A DNA stretch of 64,000 bases from Arminella tubonensis. GTDB lineage: Bacteria > Pseudomonadota > Alphaproteobacteria > Rhizobiales > Rhizobiaceae. Of this stretch, positions 17,145 through 26,007 are shown piece by piece. The translations under genes were made by a program, and so were the position numbers. The stretch covers positions 1 to 64,000 of the forward strand of contig NZ_PCDP01000005.1 in assembly GCF_003240585.1 (NCBI RefSeq), written 5' to 3'. The notes beneath the pieces were generated by a model that saw only the letters and a program-made list of their open reading frames with translations, was not told the DNA's origin and searched no databases. The number at the start of each line of letters is the position of its first letter. The stretch's first letter is position 1.

Positions 17145-18416
17145 CTACTTGCGCCCCAGAAGACCGAGGAGACCGCCTCTCTTCGCTTTCCGCACAGCGA
17201 CGCGACCGGTGACGATGTGGGCTATCTGAGAAAAGGTTTCGGCCGTCGGAGATTTGGGGTCCGTTTCGGATATCATCCGACCGCTGTTGGCCGCGTTGCC
17301 GAACATGGCGATATCGAAAGGAATGATAGCGATCGGATCGGTCTCCATGGGCTCGCAAAATTCGGCAATACCGATTTCGGGACGCTTGGGCATGCCGACC
17401 TGGTTGAGGATAAGATGCGGCACCTTGTCATTGGGGCGCAGCTTGCGCAGCGCATCCAGCATGTTCTTGGCGTTGCGCAGATTGGCGAGATCGGGAATGG
17501 CGCAGATGACGACTTCGTCGACGCTGGAAAGCACCGACCGGGTCCACTCCGACCAGGTATGCGGAACGTCGAGCACTGTCACCGGCGCGCTGCGCTGAAG
17601 CACGTCAAGCACCGGCTGGAAGGCCGGCCCATCGAAATCATAGGCTCGGTCAAGCATCGACGGAGCTGCCAGCAGCGACAGATGCGTCGAGCACTTCGTC
17701 AGCAGGCGGTCGAGAAAAACCTCATCAAGGCGTTCTGGTGCGTAGACCGCCTCGGCAATGCCTTGCGCGGGATCCTGGTCGAAATCGATGTTGGCCGTAC
17801 CGTATGGCAAATCGAGATCGGCGAGTATGGTTTCCGTCGCGAACAGATTGGAGATGCCGAAGGCGCAGTTATGGGCGATGGTCGAGGCGCCGACGCCGCC
17901 CTTGGCGCCGATAAAGGCAATACTACGACCCAGCGGCTCGGCACTCGGATCGATAAAGATCGCCGACATGGCCGCCATGACATCGGACATGGCGATCGGC
18001 TGGACGATATATTCCGAAATACCATTGCGCATAAGTTCGCGATAAAGCGTGATGTCATTGTGATAGCCGACGACCACGACTTTTGTGCTGGCATCGCACA
18101 CAGCGGCGAGCGGAGCCAGATCGGCCAACAGGGTCGCCGGGCTCGAGCGCGTTTCGAGGATGATAAGGTTTGGCGTCGGCGTTGTGGCAAACATGTTGGC
18201 TGCAGCAGCAGCGCCGCCACTCGTGATCCTGAGGCTTACCTTGGCCATGCGCCTGTCATGACCGCAGCGCTCCATCAGCTGCTGCAGCGCCTCGCTCTCG
18301 CAAAATGCGTGAACGGAGATGCGCGGCAACGGGCGCATGTTTTCGAGATCGCCCATGCGCAACGGGTCTTCGACCTCAGCCGCTTCCATTTTGATATCAT
18401 ACTCGATCGCGCTCAT
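17145..18416 (-). CDS. cpaE: Tad pilus localisation ATPase CpaE (TadZ)
   Basis: 423 residues. An N-terminal receiver-like domain (about 80-150; TKVVVVGYHNDITLYRELMRNGISEYIVQP) has no obvious phospho-Asp cluster. A ParA/MinD-type ATPase follows with a deviant Walker A, GAKGGVGASTIA (about 170-181), and ILADLDLPYGTANIDFDQDPAQG. CpaE/TadZ proteins place the pilus machine at the cell pole. The last residues (KRGGLLGLLGRK) are a basic tail. The start is 42 bases after cpaD ends. Confidence 0.92.
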   Translation of the reverse strand: MSAIEYDIKMEAAEVEDPLRMGDLENMRPLPRISVHAFCESEALQQLMERCGHDRRMAKVSLRITSGGAAAAANMFATTPTPNLIILETRSSPATLLADLAPLAAVCDASTKVVVVGYHNDITLYRELMRNGISEYIVQPIAMSDVMAAMSAIFIDPSAEPLGRSIAFIGAKGGVGASTIAHNCAFGISNLFATETILADLDLPYGTANIDFDQDPAQGIAEAVYAPERLDEVFLDRLLTKCSTHLSLLAAPSMLDRAYDFDGPAFQPVLDVLQRSAPVTVLDVPHTWSEWTRSVLSSVDEVVICAIPDLANLRNAKNMLDALRKLRPNDKVPHLILNQVGMPKRPEIGIAEFCEPMETDPIAIIPFDIAMFGNAANSGRMISETDPKSPTAETFSQIAHIVTGRVAVRKAKRGGLLGLLGRK

Positions 18417-18458
18417 GGCTCTGTCCTGTTTTAACTGCCGGCCAAAGCCGACGGGCGC

Positions 18459-19208
18459 TTAGTTGCCGCCGAATCCGGTCGACGAGACGCTGCTCGTTGC
18501 AACGGAGCCCTTGCGATAGCCGTCTATAATTCCGCTTCGCTGTTCCGCATCGATCGGCGTTTGCGCGCGCGGCGCGACCAGATCGGTCGGGTTTGCGACC
18601 TGGGCTGCGAGATTGTTCTGCTGGGCACAGCCGAAGTTATAGTAATTCTGATTGTCGAAGGGTCTGTCCGCCAAGTCTTCGGGCCACTGGCCACATGCAT
18701 TGGTGACGGCCGTGGTCGCCATGAAGCGTAGCCGGATTGGTGTTGCGTCCGCCGCACCGCCGGCGGGATAGGAATTGTCGGCGATTCTCGACGACGGAAT
18801 GCCGCTGGCGACGAGTTCCTGCCTTATTTGACGCCTCATACTTAACGCTGTCGGCGAGCTTATGGACCCGCGCGGCGACAGGATCTCTATGTTGCCCGTG
18901 GCATGGGCCCTATAGTCCTGGGCGAAGCCGCGAATGGTATCCCGCATGCCGGACGTTATGCGGCGATCGCCTTCGGAGACGGGAATGTCGACGTTATGCT
19001 CTGCCTGCGTCAGGACTATTGGATGACGCTGGCGATAGTCGTCCGGGATGCCGCCGGTGGTCAGATCATCTTTGTTTGCGCAACCGCTGACAACCGCGAC
19101 CATCGCGATCACGACAAGCGAGGCTAAGCGCAGGCGGGCGACGCGATGGGGGATGTGATCGATGCCGGTCATCGCATGCTCGCTTTCTATTCTGGTTGAG
19201 TTCGTCAT
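18459..19208 (-). CDS. cpaD: Tad pilus lipoprotein CpaD
   Basis: 249 residues with a lipoprotein signal: a basic N-terminus, a hydrophobic core LASLVVIAMVAVV and the lipobox VSGC (Cys43, counting from 19208). The mature part has the CpaD family pattern PIVLTQAEHNVDIPVSEGDRRITSGMRD and ends Asn-rich/Gly-rich. It sits in the outer membrane complex with the CpaC secretin. An ATG at 19172 would shorten the N-terminus by 12 residues; either start leaves the signal intact. It follows cpaC by 14 bases. Confidence 0.88.
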   Translation of the reverse strand: MTNSTRIESEHAMTGIDHIPHRVARLRLASLVVIAMVAVVSGCANKDDLTTGGIPDDYRQRHPIVLTQAEHNVDIPVSEGDRRITSGMRDTIRGFAQDYRAHATGNIEILSPRGSISSPTALSMRRQIRQELVASGIPSSRIADNSYPAGGAADATPIRLRFMATTAVTNACGQWPEDLADRPFDNQNYYNFGCAQQNNLAAQVANPTDLVAPRAQTPIDAEQRSGIIDGYRKGSVATSSVSSTGFGGN

Positions 19209-19222
19209 CGTTCACCCGCCCC

Positions 19223-20725
19223 TTACTTGTAGATGAAGCCGACGGAGCCATGGAACTCGGCATCCGCGACAGGGGTGTCACGACGGCCATAGACCTTGTT
19301 GACACGGTTCATGAGGAAGGCGCTCGCGTCACCCGCCGGAGAAAAATTATCGTCGGGTCTTGCAAGCGCATTCCGCGCCACTGGTCGAACCAGGTAGGGC
19401 GTAGCGATGATGACCAGTTCGCTTTCATCTCGCTGGACGTTCTTTTGACGAAAGAGGGCGCCAAGGATCGGGATTTTCGAAGCGCCGGGCGTACCATTCG
19501 TGGTCTGTTGAGAATTGTCGCTCAGAAGCCCTGCAAGGGCGATCGAGCCACCGGATGGCAATTCCACCGAGGTGTCGGCCGAGCGGTTGTTGTAGGTGGG
19601 GGCACCGGTCGAGCCGCTGGGAGCCGGCTCGGAGACCTGAGTCTGGATATGAAGGCTTATTCTGCCTGCGGAGAGCACGACTGGCGTAAAAGCAAGGCTT
19701 ATGCCGTAATTATACGGCGTAATCGTTACGACCCCGTTATTGTCCGTCGTCGAGTAGAGCGCCTGGCCACCGGACTTGAAGGTTGCAGGCTGTCCCGAAA
19801 TGGCTGTCAATGTCGGCTCCGCCAGGGTGCGGATTGCCTTCCCCTGCTCAAGAGCATTCAGATAGGTCGAGATATCATATTTGCCTATAGAGCTTTTGAA
19901 CAGGGCCGCAAGACCGCCGCCTGCGAGTGCTACCGGGGCATCGCTTGCCGGGGCACCGAGTTGCGCAACAGTCAGACCAGACGAATTGCCGACCAGATTG
20001 TCGAATCCGATCTGCTTCAGGACGGTGCGTTTAATTTCGGCAACGGTGACCTTGAGCGTCACCTGGTCTTCGCCCTCGATCTGAAGCAAATTGACAATCT
20101 GCGAGGTCTGGCGGCTTTCGGCGAAGAGCGCGACCGAACTGTCGCCGCCCGTACCGCTTGCTGTTTCATTGCGGGTCGTCGCCTCGCCTCCCTTGAGAAA
20201 GGCCTGCGCTAGGTCAGCGGCGCGAGACGCGTCCTGGGGCGTACGGACAGTTCCGGTCAGCACGATATTGTCGGAGACGATCTCGACGTTGATGTCCGAG
20301 TCCGGAATGAAGCGCTTGAGGTTTGATTGCAGACCGTTGATGTCGCGTTCGATTTCGATATCCAGGCTGGCAATTTGCTCGCCATTGGCGCCGAAGACAA
20401 AAATATTGGTTTGTCCGACTGTCTTGCCGAATAGATAGATGCGCCGTGAGGTGCGGGTCACTGCATCGGCCATCTTGGGATCGGAAACCAGGATATCGTG
20501 CGCATCTGCGGGCAGATCGACGACCACAGCTTTGTTGAGGCCGAGCTTCAGCCGCTTGTGACTGCCTATGCCGGCGACGGTGACGATACTATCCGCGCCC
20601 TCCGCCATGGCGCTGGCCATTCGCAGCGAGGCTGGTATCTCACGGAAAGGAAGGCCGCCGAGAGCGACCGAGAATGAAATCACGGTTGAGAAGGCAAGAC
20701 CGGCTCTCTTTTGAATATTTCCCAT
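19223..20725 (-). CDS. cpaC: Tad pilus outer-membrane secretin CpaC (RcpA)
   Basis: 500 residues. An N-terminal signal region is followed by the pilus N-domain (LKLGLNKAVVVDLPADAHDILVSDPKMADAVTRTSRRIYLFGKTVGQTNIF), a BON-like domain (INGLQSNLKRFIPDSDINVEIVSDNIVLTGTV) and the C-terminal secretin (VTVAEIKRTVLKQIGFD, LAEPTLTAISGQPATFKSGGQ, VELPSGGSIALAGLL). It forms the multimeric pore through which the pilus passes. Position between cpaB and cpaD is canonical. A shorter protein with only the first domain is encoded at 22865. Confidence 0.93.
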   Translation of the reverse strand: MGNIQKRAGLAFSTVISFSVALGGLPFREIPASLRMASAMAEGADSIVTVAGIGSHKRLKLGLNKAVVVDLPADAHDILVSDPKMADAVTRTSRRIYLFGKTVGQTNIFVFGANGEQIASLDIEIERDINGLQSNLKRFIPDSDINVEIVSDNIVLTGTVRTPQDASRAADLAQAFLKGGEATTRNETASGTGGDSSVALFAESRQTSQIVNLLQIEGEDQVTLKVTVAEIKRTVLKQIGFDNLVGNSSGLTVAQLGAPASDAPVALAGGGLAALFKSSIGKYDISTYLNALEQGKAIRTLAEPTLTAISGQPATFKSGGQALYSTTDNNGVVTITPYNYGISLAFTPVVLSAGRISLHIQTQVSEPAPSGSTGAPTYNNRSADTSVELPSGGSIALAGLLSDNSQQTTNGTPGASKIPILGALFRQKNVQRDESELVIIATPYLVRPVARNALARPDDNFSPAGDASAFLMNRVNKVYGRRDTPVADAEFHGSVGFIYK

Positions 20726-20735
20726 GGTCTGGCCT

Positions 20736-21545
20736 CTATTGTACCTTGATTGGGGCAGCGTTGCTGACGATCGCGCCTGACTTGATCACCTGGACAACAG
20801 AAGCGCCGCTGTCTCCGGTCAGCAGATAGTCGGCGGCTCCGGTGTCGGATTCCTGCGCGTCGGCCACCGAGCGCAATGCCATTGAAAGCCGGTCTGCCAT
20901 CTGCTGGGCAACGGCCAGAACTTTCGTCTGATCGGGCGTCAGTTCGAGCGTGGCGGTGGTGCCGACGACAGACTTGGAGCCGTCCTGCTTTTGTTCGATC
21001 TGCTGATCGATCGCGAGCACGCGAACGTTGCTGAGCACTGTTTCGGTCTGGAATCTGACGGTGTCGCCCTTGCGCACCATGATGATGTCGACGCGATCAT
21101 TTGGAAGGATGAAGCCGCCGGCCCCGGTTGCGACCGAGATTTCGGTGGCGACTGCACGCTTTCCCGAAGGCAGCAGCGACGACATGATCCGGCTGTTCGA
21201 GTCGGCAATCTTTTCCTCGCGGATCGGCTCGCCGTCAAAAATCGGAAGGCGCACTATGGCCCCAGTCAAATCCTTCAGGGCGTCTGGTCGGTCGGTCTGG
21301 GTTATGAAACCCTTGACCACTCCGCCCTGAGGCCAGGGCATCCAATGGATGGAGGCGTCGCTGAGCCTTGATCCAATGGGCAGATTGGCGCTCGCAGCCA
21401 GAACATTGATTGTCGGTTCTTTTTCAACGACCGCCTCGACCTGCGGCATGACATTGCGGCCGCCGGCCAGGCGCATCGCCAGGAGCCCGGCAACACCTGC
21501 GGCGACGACTGCCACTGCGAGTATCATTATGCGAGCGGGTTTCAT
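20736..21545 (-). CDS. cpaB: Tad pilus periplasmic protein CpaB (RcpC)
   Basis: 269 residues: an N-terminal anchor (MKPARIMILAVAVVAAGVAGLLAM), then an SAF domain (VLAASANLPIGSRLSDASIHWMPWP) and the RcpC/CpaB domain (AVATEISVATGAGGFILPNDRVDIIMVRKGD). The family is thought to link the secretin to the periplasm. The ATG at 21545 is favoured over 21551 because GAGGA then lies six bases upstream. It begins 135 bases after cpaA ends, and that spacer is AT-rich. Confidence 0.9.
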   Translation of the reverse strand: MKPARIMILAVAVVAAGVAGLLAMRLAGGRNVMPQVEAVVEKEPTINVLAASANLPIGSRLSDASIHWMPWPQGGVVKGFITQTDRPDALKDLTGAIVRLPIFDGEPIREEKIADSNSRIMSSLLPSGKRAVATEISVATGAGGFILPNDRVDIIMVRKGDTVRFQTETVLSNVRVLAIDQQIEQKQDGSKSVVGTTATLELTPDQTKVLAVAQQMADRLSMALRSVADAQESDTGAADYLLTGDSGASVVQVIKSGAIVSNAAPIKVQ

Positions 21546-21680
21546 GGTCATTCCTCGGGGAACTCAACTGTTCGCCTGAGGATGCTCTGCAATTGGTGTA
21601 ATTATAGTTAACGAGAGACTTACAATTTAAGTTAATAAACGATTATCGTCAGTAACCGGTGCAGGGCCGTCAGACCTTAT

Positions 21681-22193
21681 TCAATGAAGTTGGGCTAAAG
21701 CCGCCTCCACCAGCGGTGATGATGGGTAGGCCATGAATCCGCCGACACCGATTGCAAGTCCATAGGGGATCTTCTTGGCAACCAGCAGCGAGTTCGGCAC
21801 TCGCAGGCCAATGACTGTGATAATGTCGACGCGAGCGCGGAGTGCCACGATAAGAACGGTAAGGAGCCCGCCCATGAGGCTCACGTAGATCACGAATTCC
21901 AGCAAGGATTGGTTGAAACCGAACCATAAGGCCGCGGCGCTCAGGAGTTTGGCGTCGCCACCGCCCATGACATTCAGGGCAAAGAGAGCAAAACAGACGC
22001 AGAACACGATCGCAGCGCCGCCGAAATACATTCCGATTTCAGGAAGGGATAGGCCAAGGAACGGTGCGACAAGAGTAAAGCCTCCTATCAGGATGACTGA
22101 AACCCGGTTGGGGATGGTCATAGTGAAAAGATCGGAGAGAGCCGCGATTGCAAGACACAAGGGGAAGATCAGGAAAATCGCAGCGCTTAACAT
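21681..22193 (-). CDS. cpaA: Tad prepilin peptidase CpaA (TadV)
   Basis: 170 residues with about five membrane segments. It is a short A24 aspartic prepilin peptidase. The catalytic aspartates are visible as Asp21 in AALSDLFTMTIPNR and Asp80 in the GxGD-type motif MGGGDAKLL. It cleaves the class III leader of the pilin and of the two TadE-like pseudopilins. An in-frame GTG at 22205 could add four residues; ATG 22193 matches relatives. It lies downstream of pilA across a stem-loop. Confidence 0.92.
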   Translation of the reverse strand: MLSAAIFLIFPLCLAIAALSDLFTMTIPNRVSVILIGGFTLVAPFLGLSLPEIGMYFGGAAIVFCVCFALFALNVMGGGDAKLLSAAALWFGFNQSLLEFVIYVSLMGGLLTVLIVALRARVDIITVIGLRVPNSLLVAKKIPYGLAIGVGGFMAYPSSPLVEAALAQLH

Positions 22194-22221
22194 TGTCAAT
22201 CCCACCTCGTTAAAATCGCCG

Positions 22222-22249
22222 AAAACCGCTCGTGCGAGCGAGCGGTTTT
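22222..22249 (-). terminator. Intercistronic stem-loop between pilA and cpaA
   Basis: AAAACCGCTCG (22222-22232) and CGAGCGGTTTT (22239-22249) form a perfect 11-base-pair stem with a six-base loop. On the pilA strand the stem ends in TTTT and is followed by CGGCG, so it may be a leaky terminator or an RNA-stabilising end. It would let pilin mRNA exceed that of the machine genes. Confidence 0.7.
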
Positions 22250-22278
22250 CTTTATCGCAACAAGAGTGCTATCCAAAC

Positions 22279-22464
22279 TTACTTGGTAGCAAGCGCAGCA
22301 GCGTTCATCTTCGTGGCGATGTTCGTGAACGTCGTGTTCAGCGCGCCGCCGATTGCAGTGGCGCCGGTGATGAGGGCAACGGAAATCAGGGCGGCGATCA
22401 GGCCATATTCGATTGCGGTCGCACCGGATTCGTCTTTCAGGAAGCGTGTGAAAAGCTTGGTCAT
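22279..22464 (-). CDS. pilA: Flp/PilA-type major pilin
   Basis: 61 residues with the Flp prepilin form: a short basic leader MTKLFTRFLKDESG, cleavage after Gly14 and a mature N-terminus ATAIEYGLIAALISVALI with Glu at +5 followed by Tyr. A Gly/Thr/Asn-rich tail (GGALNTTFTNIATKMNAAALATK) completes the subunit. It polymerises into the Tad pilus used for surface attachment. The ATG at 22464 is preferred over the longer frame from 22548, whose extra 28 residues do not look like a leader. It is the first gene of the minus-strand operon, corresponding to ctpA in Agrobacterium. Confidence 0.93.
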   Translation of the reverse strand: MTKLFTRFLKDESGATAIEYGLIAALISVALITGATAIGGALNTTFTNIATKMNAAALATK

Positions 22465-22864
22465 GTCATACTCCACATTGTTGTCAGCACGTCCGCCAAC
22501 TGTTTGCCGTTGTTCGGATGACAAGAAACTATCGAATGCCCGTTTCAATCGGCTTAAGGAAATGGGTTAACGCTTCGATAACGCCAAAAGGCCGAGAGTT
22601 TAGTTAACAATGCTTTTCACGTTTATCTGCATCTTTTATTGAATAAGGTAGTCGCAGTGCAATAGACGACATTGACTAGAGGTAGCAACTCGCGAGAATG
22701 TATCAAAGCATGGCGCAACACCAAGCTGAATCCCATATTGAATACTCTAAACCGACAAGTTGCCTCTGTTTTATACAGAATTTCGGCTCCTTAACGGTTC
22801 GTTCACTATTCTTTTTCATTGTATCGCGTAACCGTCCATCAAATCGCCGCTATGAGGCCAGCCA
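22465..22864. promoter_or_regulatory. Divergent promoter region of the pilus locus, 400 bases
   Basis: This AT-rich spacer separates pilA (minus) from the plus-strand pilus genes. TTAA-CGCTTCG-ATAA occurs at 22567-22581, about 100 bases before the pilA start, and TTAA-CGGTTCG-TTCA at 22791-22805, about 60 bases before the 22865 gene. Both are one to two mismatches from the CtrA consensus TTAA-N7-TTAA. No other gene, repeat or RNA was recognised. Confidence 0.4.
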
Positions 22865-23278
22865 ATGTCAACCCGCGGCAATACCGCCTTTCTTGCCTGC
22901 TCCCTCGCGGTGACCGGCCTGCTGCCGCATCTTGCGCAGGCACAGGACGACATGCTGCGGGTCTATATGGACCATGCGCGCATTCTGAAACTCGACCGCC
23001 CGGTCAGCAAAGTCATCGTCGGCAACGCGCAAGTTGCCGATGCGACCGTTGCGGACCCGAAGACGATTGTCCTCACCGGTCGCAACTTCGGGACGACAAA
23101 CATTGTCCTTCTGGACGCCGACGGCAATGCGATTGTCGACGAACGCATCCTGGTATCGATAGACGAGGGCAATACGGTTCGTGTCTACCGACAGACCGAT
23201 CGTTCCGTCCTCTCCTGCACCCCGAACTGCGAGGTGCATGCACAACAGAGTACCGCTGCTGCGCCCGCCAGCCCGTGA
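22865..23278 (+). CDS. Stand-alone pilus secretin N-domain protein
   Basis: 137 residues with a signal peptide (LACSLAVTGLLPHLAQA, cleavage probably before QDD). The rest matches the N-terminal domain of CpaC: MDHARILKLDRPVSKVIVGNAQVADATVADPKTIVLTGRNFGTTNIVLLDADG. No BON or secretin domain follows; the tail has a short CTPNC motif that could form a disulphide. It is periplasmic and may cap, guide or regulate the CpaC ring, which is inference. GAGG lies eight bases before the ATG. It leads the plus-strand pilus group with the two TadE-like genes. It is not a broken cpaC, because the frame ends cleanly and the full cpaC is present. Confidence 0.85.
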   Translation: MSTRGNTAFLACSLAVTGLLPHLAQAQDDMLRVYMDHARILKLDRPVSKVIVGNAQVADATVADPKTIVLTGRNFGTTNIVLLDADGNAIVDERILVSIDEGNTVRVYRQTDRSVLSCTPNCEVHAQQSTAAAPASP

Positions 23279-23377
23279 GGGTGGTAAATATCCCTAAACT
23301 GCGGGTGAACGGAGAAACGGAATATCAACAAAGGCCCGTTAGGCTGGCGCCGAACGCAAACAGATTCGGATACCGGT

Positions 23378-24025
23378 ATGAAGGCAGATGATCATGAGGC
23401 AGACGAAACCGCTGAAACGCGGCACCCTGCCTCGTTGAGCAAACTGCGCCGGCTGCTGCGTTCCAAGGACGGAGCGACGGCGATCGAATTTGCACTGCTC
23501 GCCGTTCCCTATTTCATGATCATCTTTGCCATTATCGAGACATTCGTCGCTTTTACTGCCGAACAGCTGGTGACCAACGCAGTCGACACCTTGGGACGTC
23601 AGCTTCGTACCGGTCAGATCACATACAACATGGGCCGGAGTACCGACAAAAAGGACTTTGAATTCCGCCAGGCTTTCTGCAACGAAATTTCGATCCTGAT
23701 TGCCTGTTCGGCGCTCGACATTTCCGGACCGCCCTCGAAGCTCTCAAAACTCTATCTCGACGTGGAAACCTATACTTCGTTTGGGGCAATTCCGACCGCT
23801 ATCCCTTATGCAACCACCGCGCAGTATTCCGACATCAACTTCAGCGGATTCAAATATGCGCCCGGCGGTCCTAGCACGACCAATATGTTGCGGGCCTATT
23901 ACCGCTGGCAGATCACGGCCGATATCGTCCGGCCTTATATCACCACAATTCGTACTACCGGCTCCGTCCCGACGGACTACCTCATCGTCGCAACGTCCGT
24001 TTTCCAGAATGAAAAATACCCTTGA
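23378..24025 (+). CDS. TadE-like pseudopilin
   Basis: 215 residues. A basic, charged leader of about 32 residues ends in SKDG, followed by ATAIEFALLAVPYFMIIFAIIETFVAF, a class III prepilin cleavage site (Gly32/Ala33, Glu at +5) and a membrane anchor. The C-terminal 150 residues are periplasmic. TadE family proteins are minor pilins processed by CpaA and needed for Tad pili. The stop region adjoins the next pseudopilin gene almost without a gap. Confidence 0.88.
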   Translation: MKADDHEADETAETRHPASLSKLRRLLRSKDGATAIEFALLAVPYFMIIFAIIETFVAFTAEQLVTNAVDTLGRQLRTGQITYNMGRSTDKKDFEFRQAFCNEISILIACSALDISGPPSKLSKLYLDVETYTSFGAIPTAIPYATTAQYSDINFSGFKYAPGGPSTTNMLRAYYRWQITADIVRPYITTIRTTGSVPTDYLIVATSVFQNEKYP

Positions 24026-24033
24026 GGGCGCCT

Positions 24034-24654
24034 TTGGACGAGCACAGCGAGCGGTCCGCGACCGCAAATGCACTGACGCACAGACTGCTGTCGACCCGGC
24101 TTGGCACTCTGCTTCGTCTCTTCGGGAGGGACCGTCGGGGCGTCGGCGCGATTGAATTCGCGATTATCGTACCGGTCCTGCTGTTGCTCTACCTGGGGGC
24201 AGCAGAAACGACCATCGCCCTGAGCTTTGCCAAACGCGCCAGCCGGTCGGCCGGCACCATCGCAGACATTGTCACGCAGCAGTCGCCATCGATCAACAAG
24301 ACTTTCCTGGCCACCATGCCTGCCGTTGCCACCGCAACCTTCGCGCCATTCGGCACGACCGGCCTCACTCTGAAAATTTCAGGCATCACGATCGATGCAA
24401 GCGGCAAGGGGACGGTTACCTGGTCCTGGGCTCAGGATGGCAGCAAGCCTTATGTCGTAAACAGTCCCGTGACAGTGCCGACTGACTTGAGCACGCCGAG
24501 CTCGTTCCTTGTTCGTACCGAACTCAGCGTTCCCTATGCGCTCCCGACCTTTGGAACCGGCTTCCTCCCGTCGGGGACCAACACGATCAGTATCCAACGG
24601 CAATATTTTTATCGCCAGCGGCAGGGCACATCGATCCCCTGCAACGATTGCTGA
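24034..24654 (+). CDS. TadE/TadG-like pseudopilin
   Basis: About 206 residues with the same plan: a basic leader ending in DRRG, then VGAIEFAIIVPVLLLLYLGAAET (Glu at +5 after Gly36) and a periplasmic part rich in Ser and Thr. A TTG start at 24034 has GAGGG five bases before it; a TTG at 24022, overlapping the previous stop, would add four residues. It is likely the second minor pilin of the Tad system. The C-terminus carries CNDC, a possible disulphide pair. Confidence 0.85.
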   Translation: MDEHSERSATANALTHRLLSTRLGTLLRLFGRDRRGVGAIEFAIIVPVLLLLYLGAAETTIALSFAKRASRSAGTIADIVTQQSPSINKTFLATMPAVATATFAPFGTTGLTLKISGITIDASGKGTVTWSWAQDGSKPYVVNSPVTVPTDLSTPSSFLVRTELSVPYALPTFGTGFLPSGTNTISIQRQYFYRQRQGTSIPCNDC

Positions 24655-24786
24655 GCGGCAGCCCCATCTCACGTCGAATATGAAAATTGCCAAGCCAGCG
24701 CGCCCGTTATATGGGTGACCGTCAATACGGCGACGGCACGCGGGAGCGAGCCCTATCGCGCCGAATAAAAAACGCTTGGGTGGAAT

Positions 24787-26007
24787 ATGGCGCGTGCCTT
24801 CCTTTTTGTTCTGGATTCCTTCGGCATCGGCGGCGCTCCCGATGCTGCGGCCTATGGCGATGAAGGAGCCAATACGCTCGGTCATATCGCCGAGTTTTGC
24901 GCGGCGGGCGCCGGTGATCGCGAAGGCTTGCGCTCCGGTCCGCTGATGCTTCCCAACATGTCGGCGCTAGGACTACTCCAGATCGCCAAAACGGCCACCG
25001 GCAACTATCCAGCCGGGATGCCGATGCCGGAGCGCGTCTACGGGCTCTACGGCTGCGCCAACGAAATATCGCGCGGCAAGGATACGCCGTCCGGTCATTG
25101 GGAAATCGCCGGCACGCCTGTTTCGTTCGACTGGGGCTATTTCCCTTTGGAAGGCGACGCTTTTCCCCCCGAACTGGTCAACACACTCTGCCAGGCCGCC
25201 GACCTGCCCGGCATTCTCGGCAATTGCCATGCCTCGGGCACCGACATCATCGACAAATATGGTGAGGAGCACATCCGAAGCGGCAAGCCGATCTGCTACA
25301 CCTCGTCGGATTCGGTCTTCCAGATTGCCGCGCACGAAAAGCATTTCGGACTGGAAAGGCTGATGCACCTCAGCCAGATCGCACGCACCCTGCTCGATCC
25401 TTACAATATCGGCAGGGTTATCGCTCGCCCCTTCCTGGGTGAGACGCGGGCGACGTTCGAGCGCACCGGAAATCGCCGCGATTTCTCGGTTCCGCCGCCG
25501 GAGCCTACATTGCTCGACCGGCTGGTCGCGGACGGGCGGACAGTGCATGCCGTCGGCAAGATCGGCGACATCTTTGCACATCAGGGCGTGTCGTCAGTCA
25601 TAAAGGCCAACGGCAACGCGGCGCTGATGGACGCGACACTCGAGGCCATGGAAACCGCTGCCGACGGCGACCTCGTTTTCACCAATTTCGTCGACTTCGA
25701 CATGATCTATGGTCACCGGCGGAATGTTCCGGGATACGCCGCGGCGCTGGAGGCGTTCGATGCCCGGTTGCCGGAAGTGTATCGCAAGCTGAAACCCGGC
25801 GACCTCGTGATCATGACGGCCGACCACGGTTGCGACCCGACCTGGCGTGGTACTGACCATACCCGGGAACGGGTGCCGATCATCGCCTATGGACCAGGTC
25901 TCCGCTCCCGCTCCATCGGTATCCGCTCCACCTATGCCGATATCGGCGAAACGATAGCATATCATCTCGGCATAAAGGCCGGGCCGCATGGAAGGAGTTT
26001 CCTGTGA
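24787..26007 (+). CDS. deoB: Phosphopentomutase
   Basis: 406 residues of the alkaline-phosphatase superfamily. [27 protein letters not shown] carries the first metal ligand, [11 protein letters not shown] the phosphorylated Thr, and [14 protein letters not shown] and [18 protein letters not shown] the Mn ligands. It interconverts (deoxy)ribose 1-phosphate and 5-phosphate in the cytosol, linking nucleoside phosphorolysis to DeoC and the pentose phosphate pathway. Its last bases overlap the start of add, so the two are translated together. Confidence 0.95.
   Translation: MARAFLFVLDSFGIGGAPDAAAYGDEGANTLGHIAEFCAAGAGDREGLRSGPLMLPNMSALGLLQIAKTATGNYPAGMPMPERVYGLYGCANEISRGKDTPSGHWEIAGTPVSFDWGYFPLEGDAFPPELVNTLCQAADLPGILGNCHASGTDIIDKYGEEHIRSGKPICYTSSDSVFQIAAHEKHFGLERLMHLSQIARTLLDPYNIGRVIARPFLGETRATFERTGNRRDFSVPPPEPTLLDRLVADGRTVHAVGKIGDIFAHQGVSSVIKANGNAALMDATLEAMETAADGDLVFTNFVDFDMIYGHRRNVPGYAAALEAFDARLPEVYRKLKPGDLVIMTADHGCDPTWRGTDHTRERVPIIAYGPGLRSRSIGIRSTYADIGETIAYHLGIKAGPHGRSFL

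Noticed and set aside
16962-18434. 490-codon plus-strand frame
   Set aside because: It lies opposite cpaE and the start of cpaF, which have clear ATPase motifs; the plus frame shows none.
22465-22864. Sigma-54 promoter in the pilus spacer
   Set aside because: No convincing GG-N10-GC element at the right distance from either start codon.
22865-23278. Truncated cpaC pseudogene
   Set aside because: The frame has its own signal peptide, ribosome site and clean stop, and a full cpaC is present.
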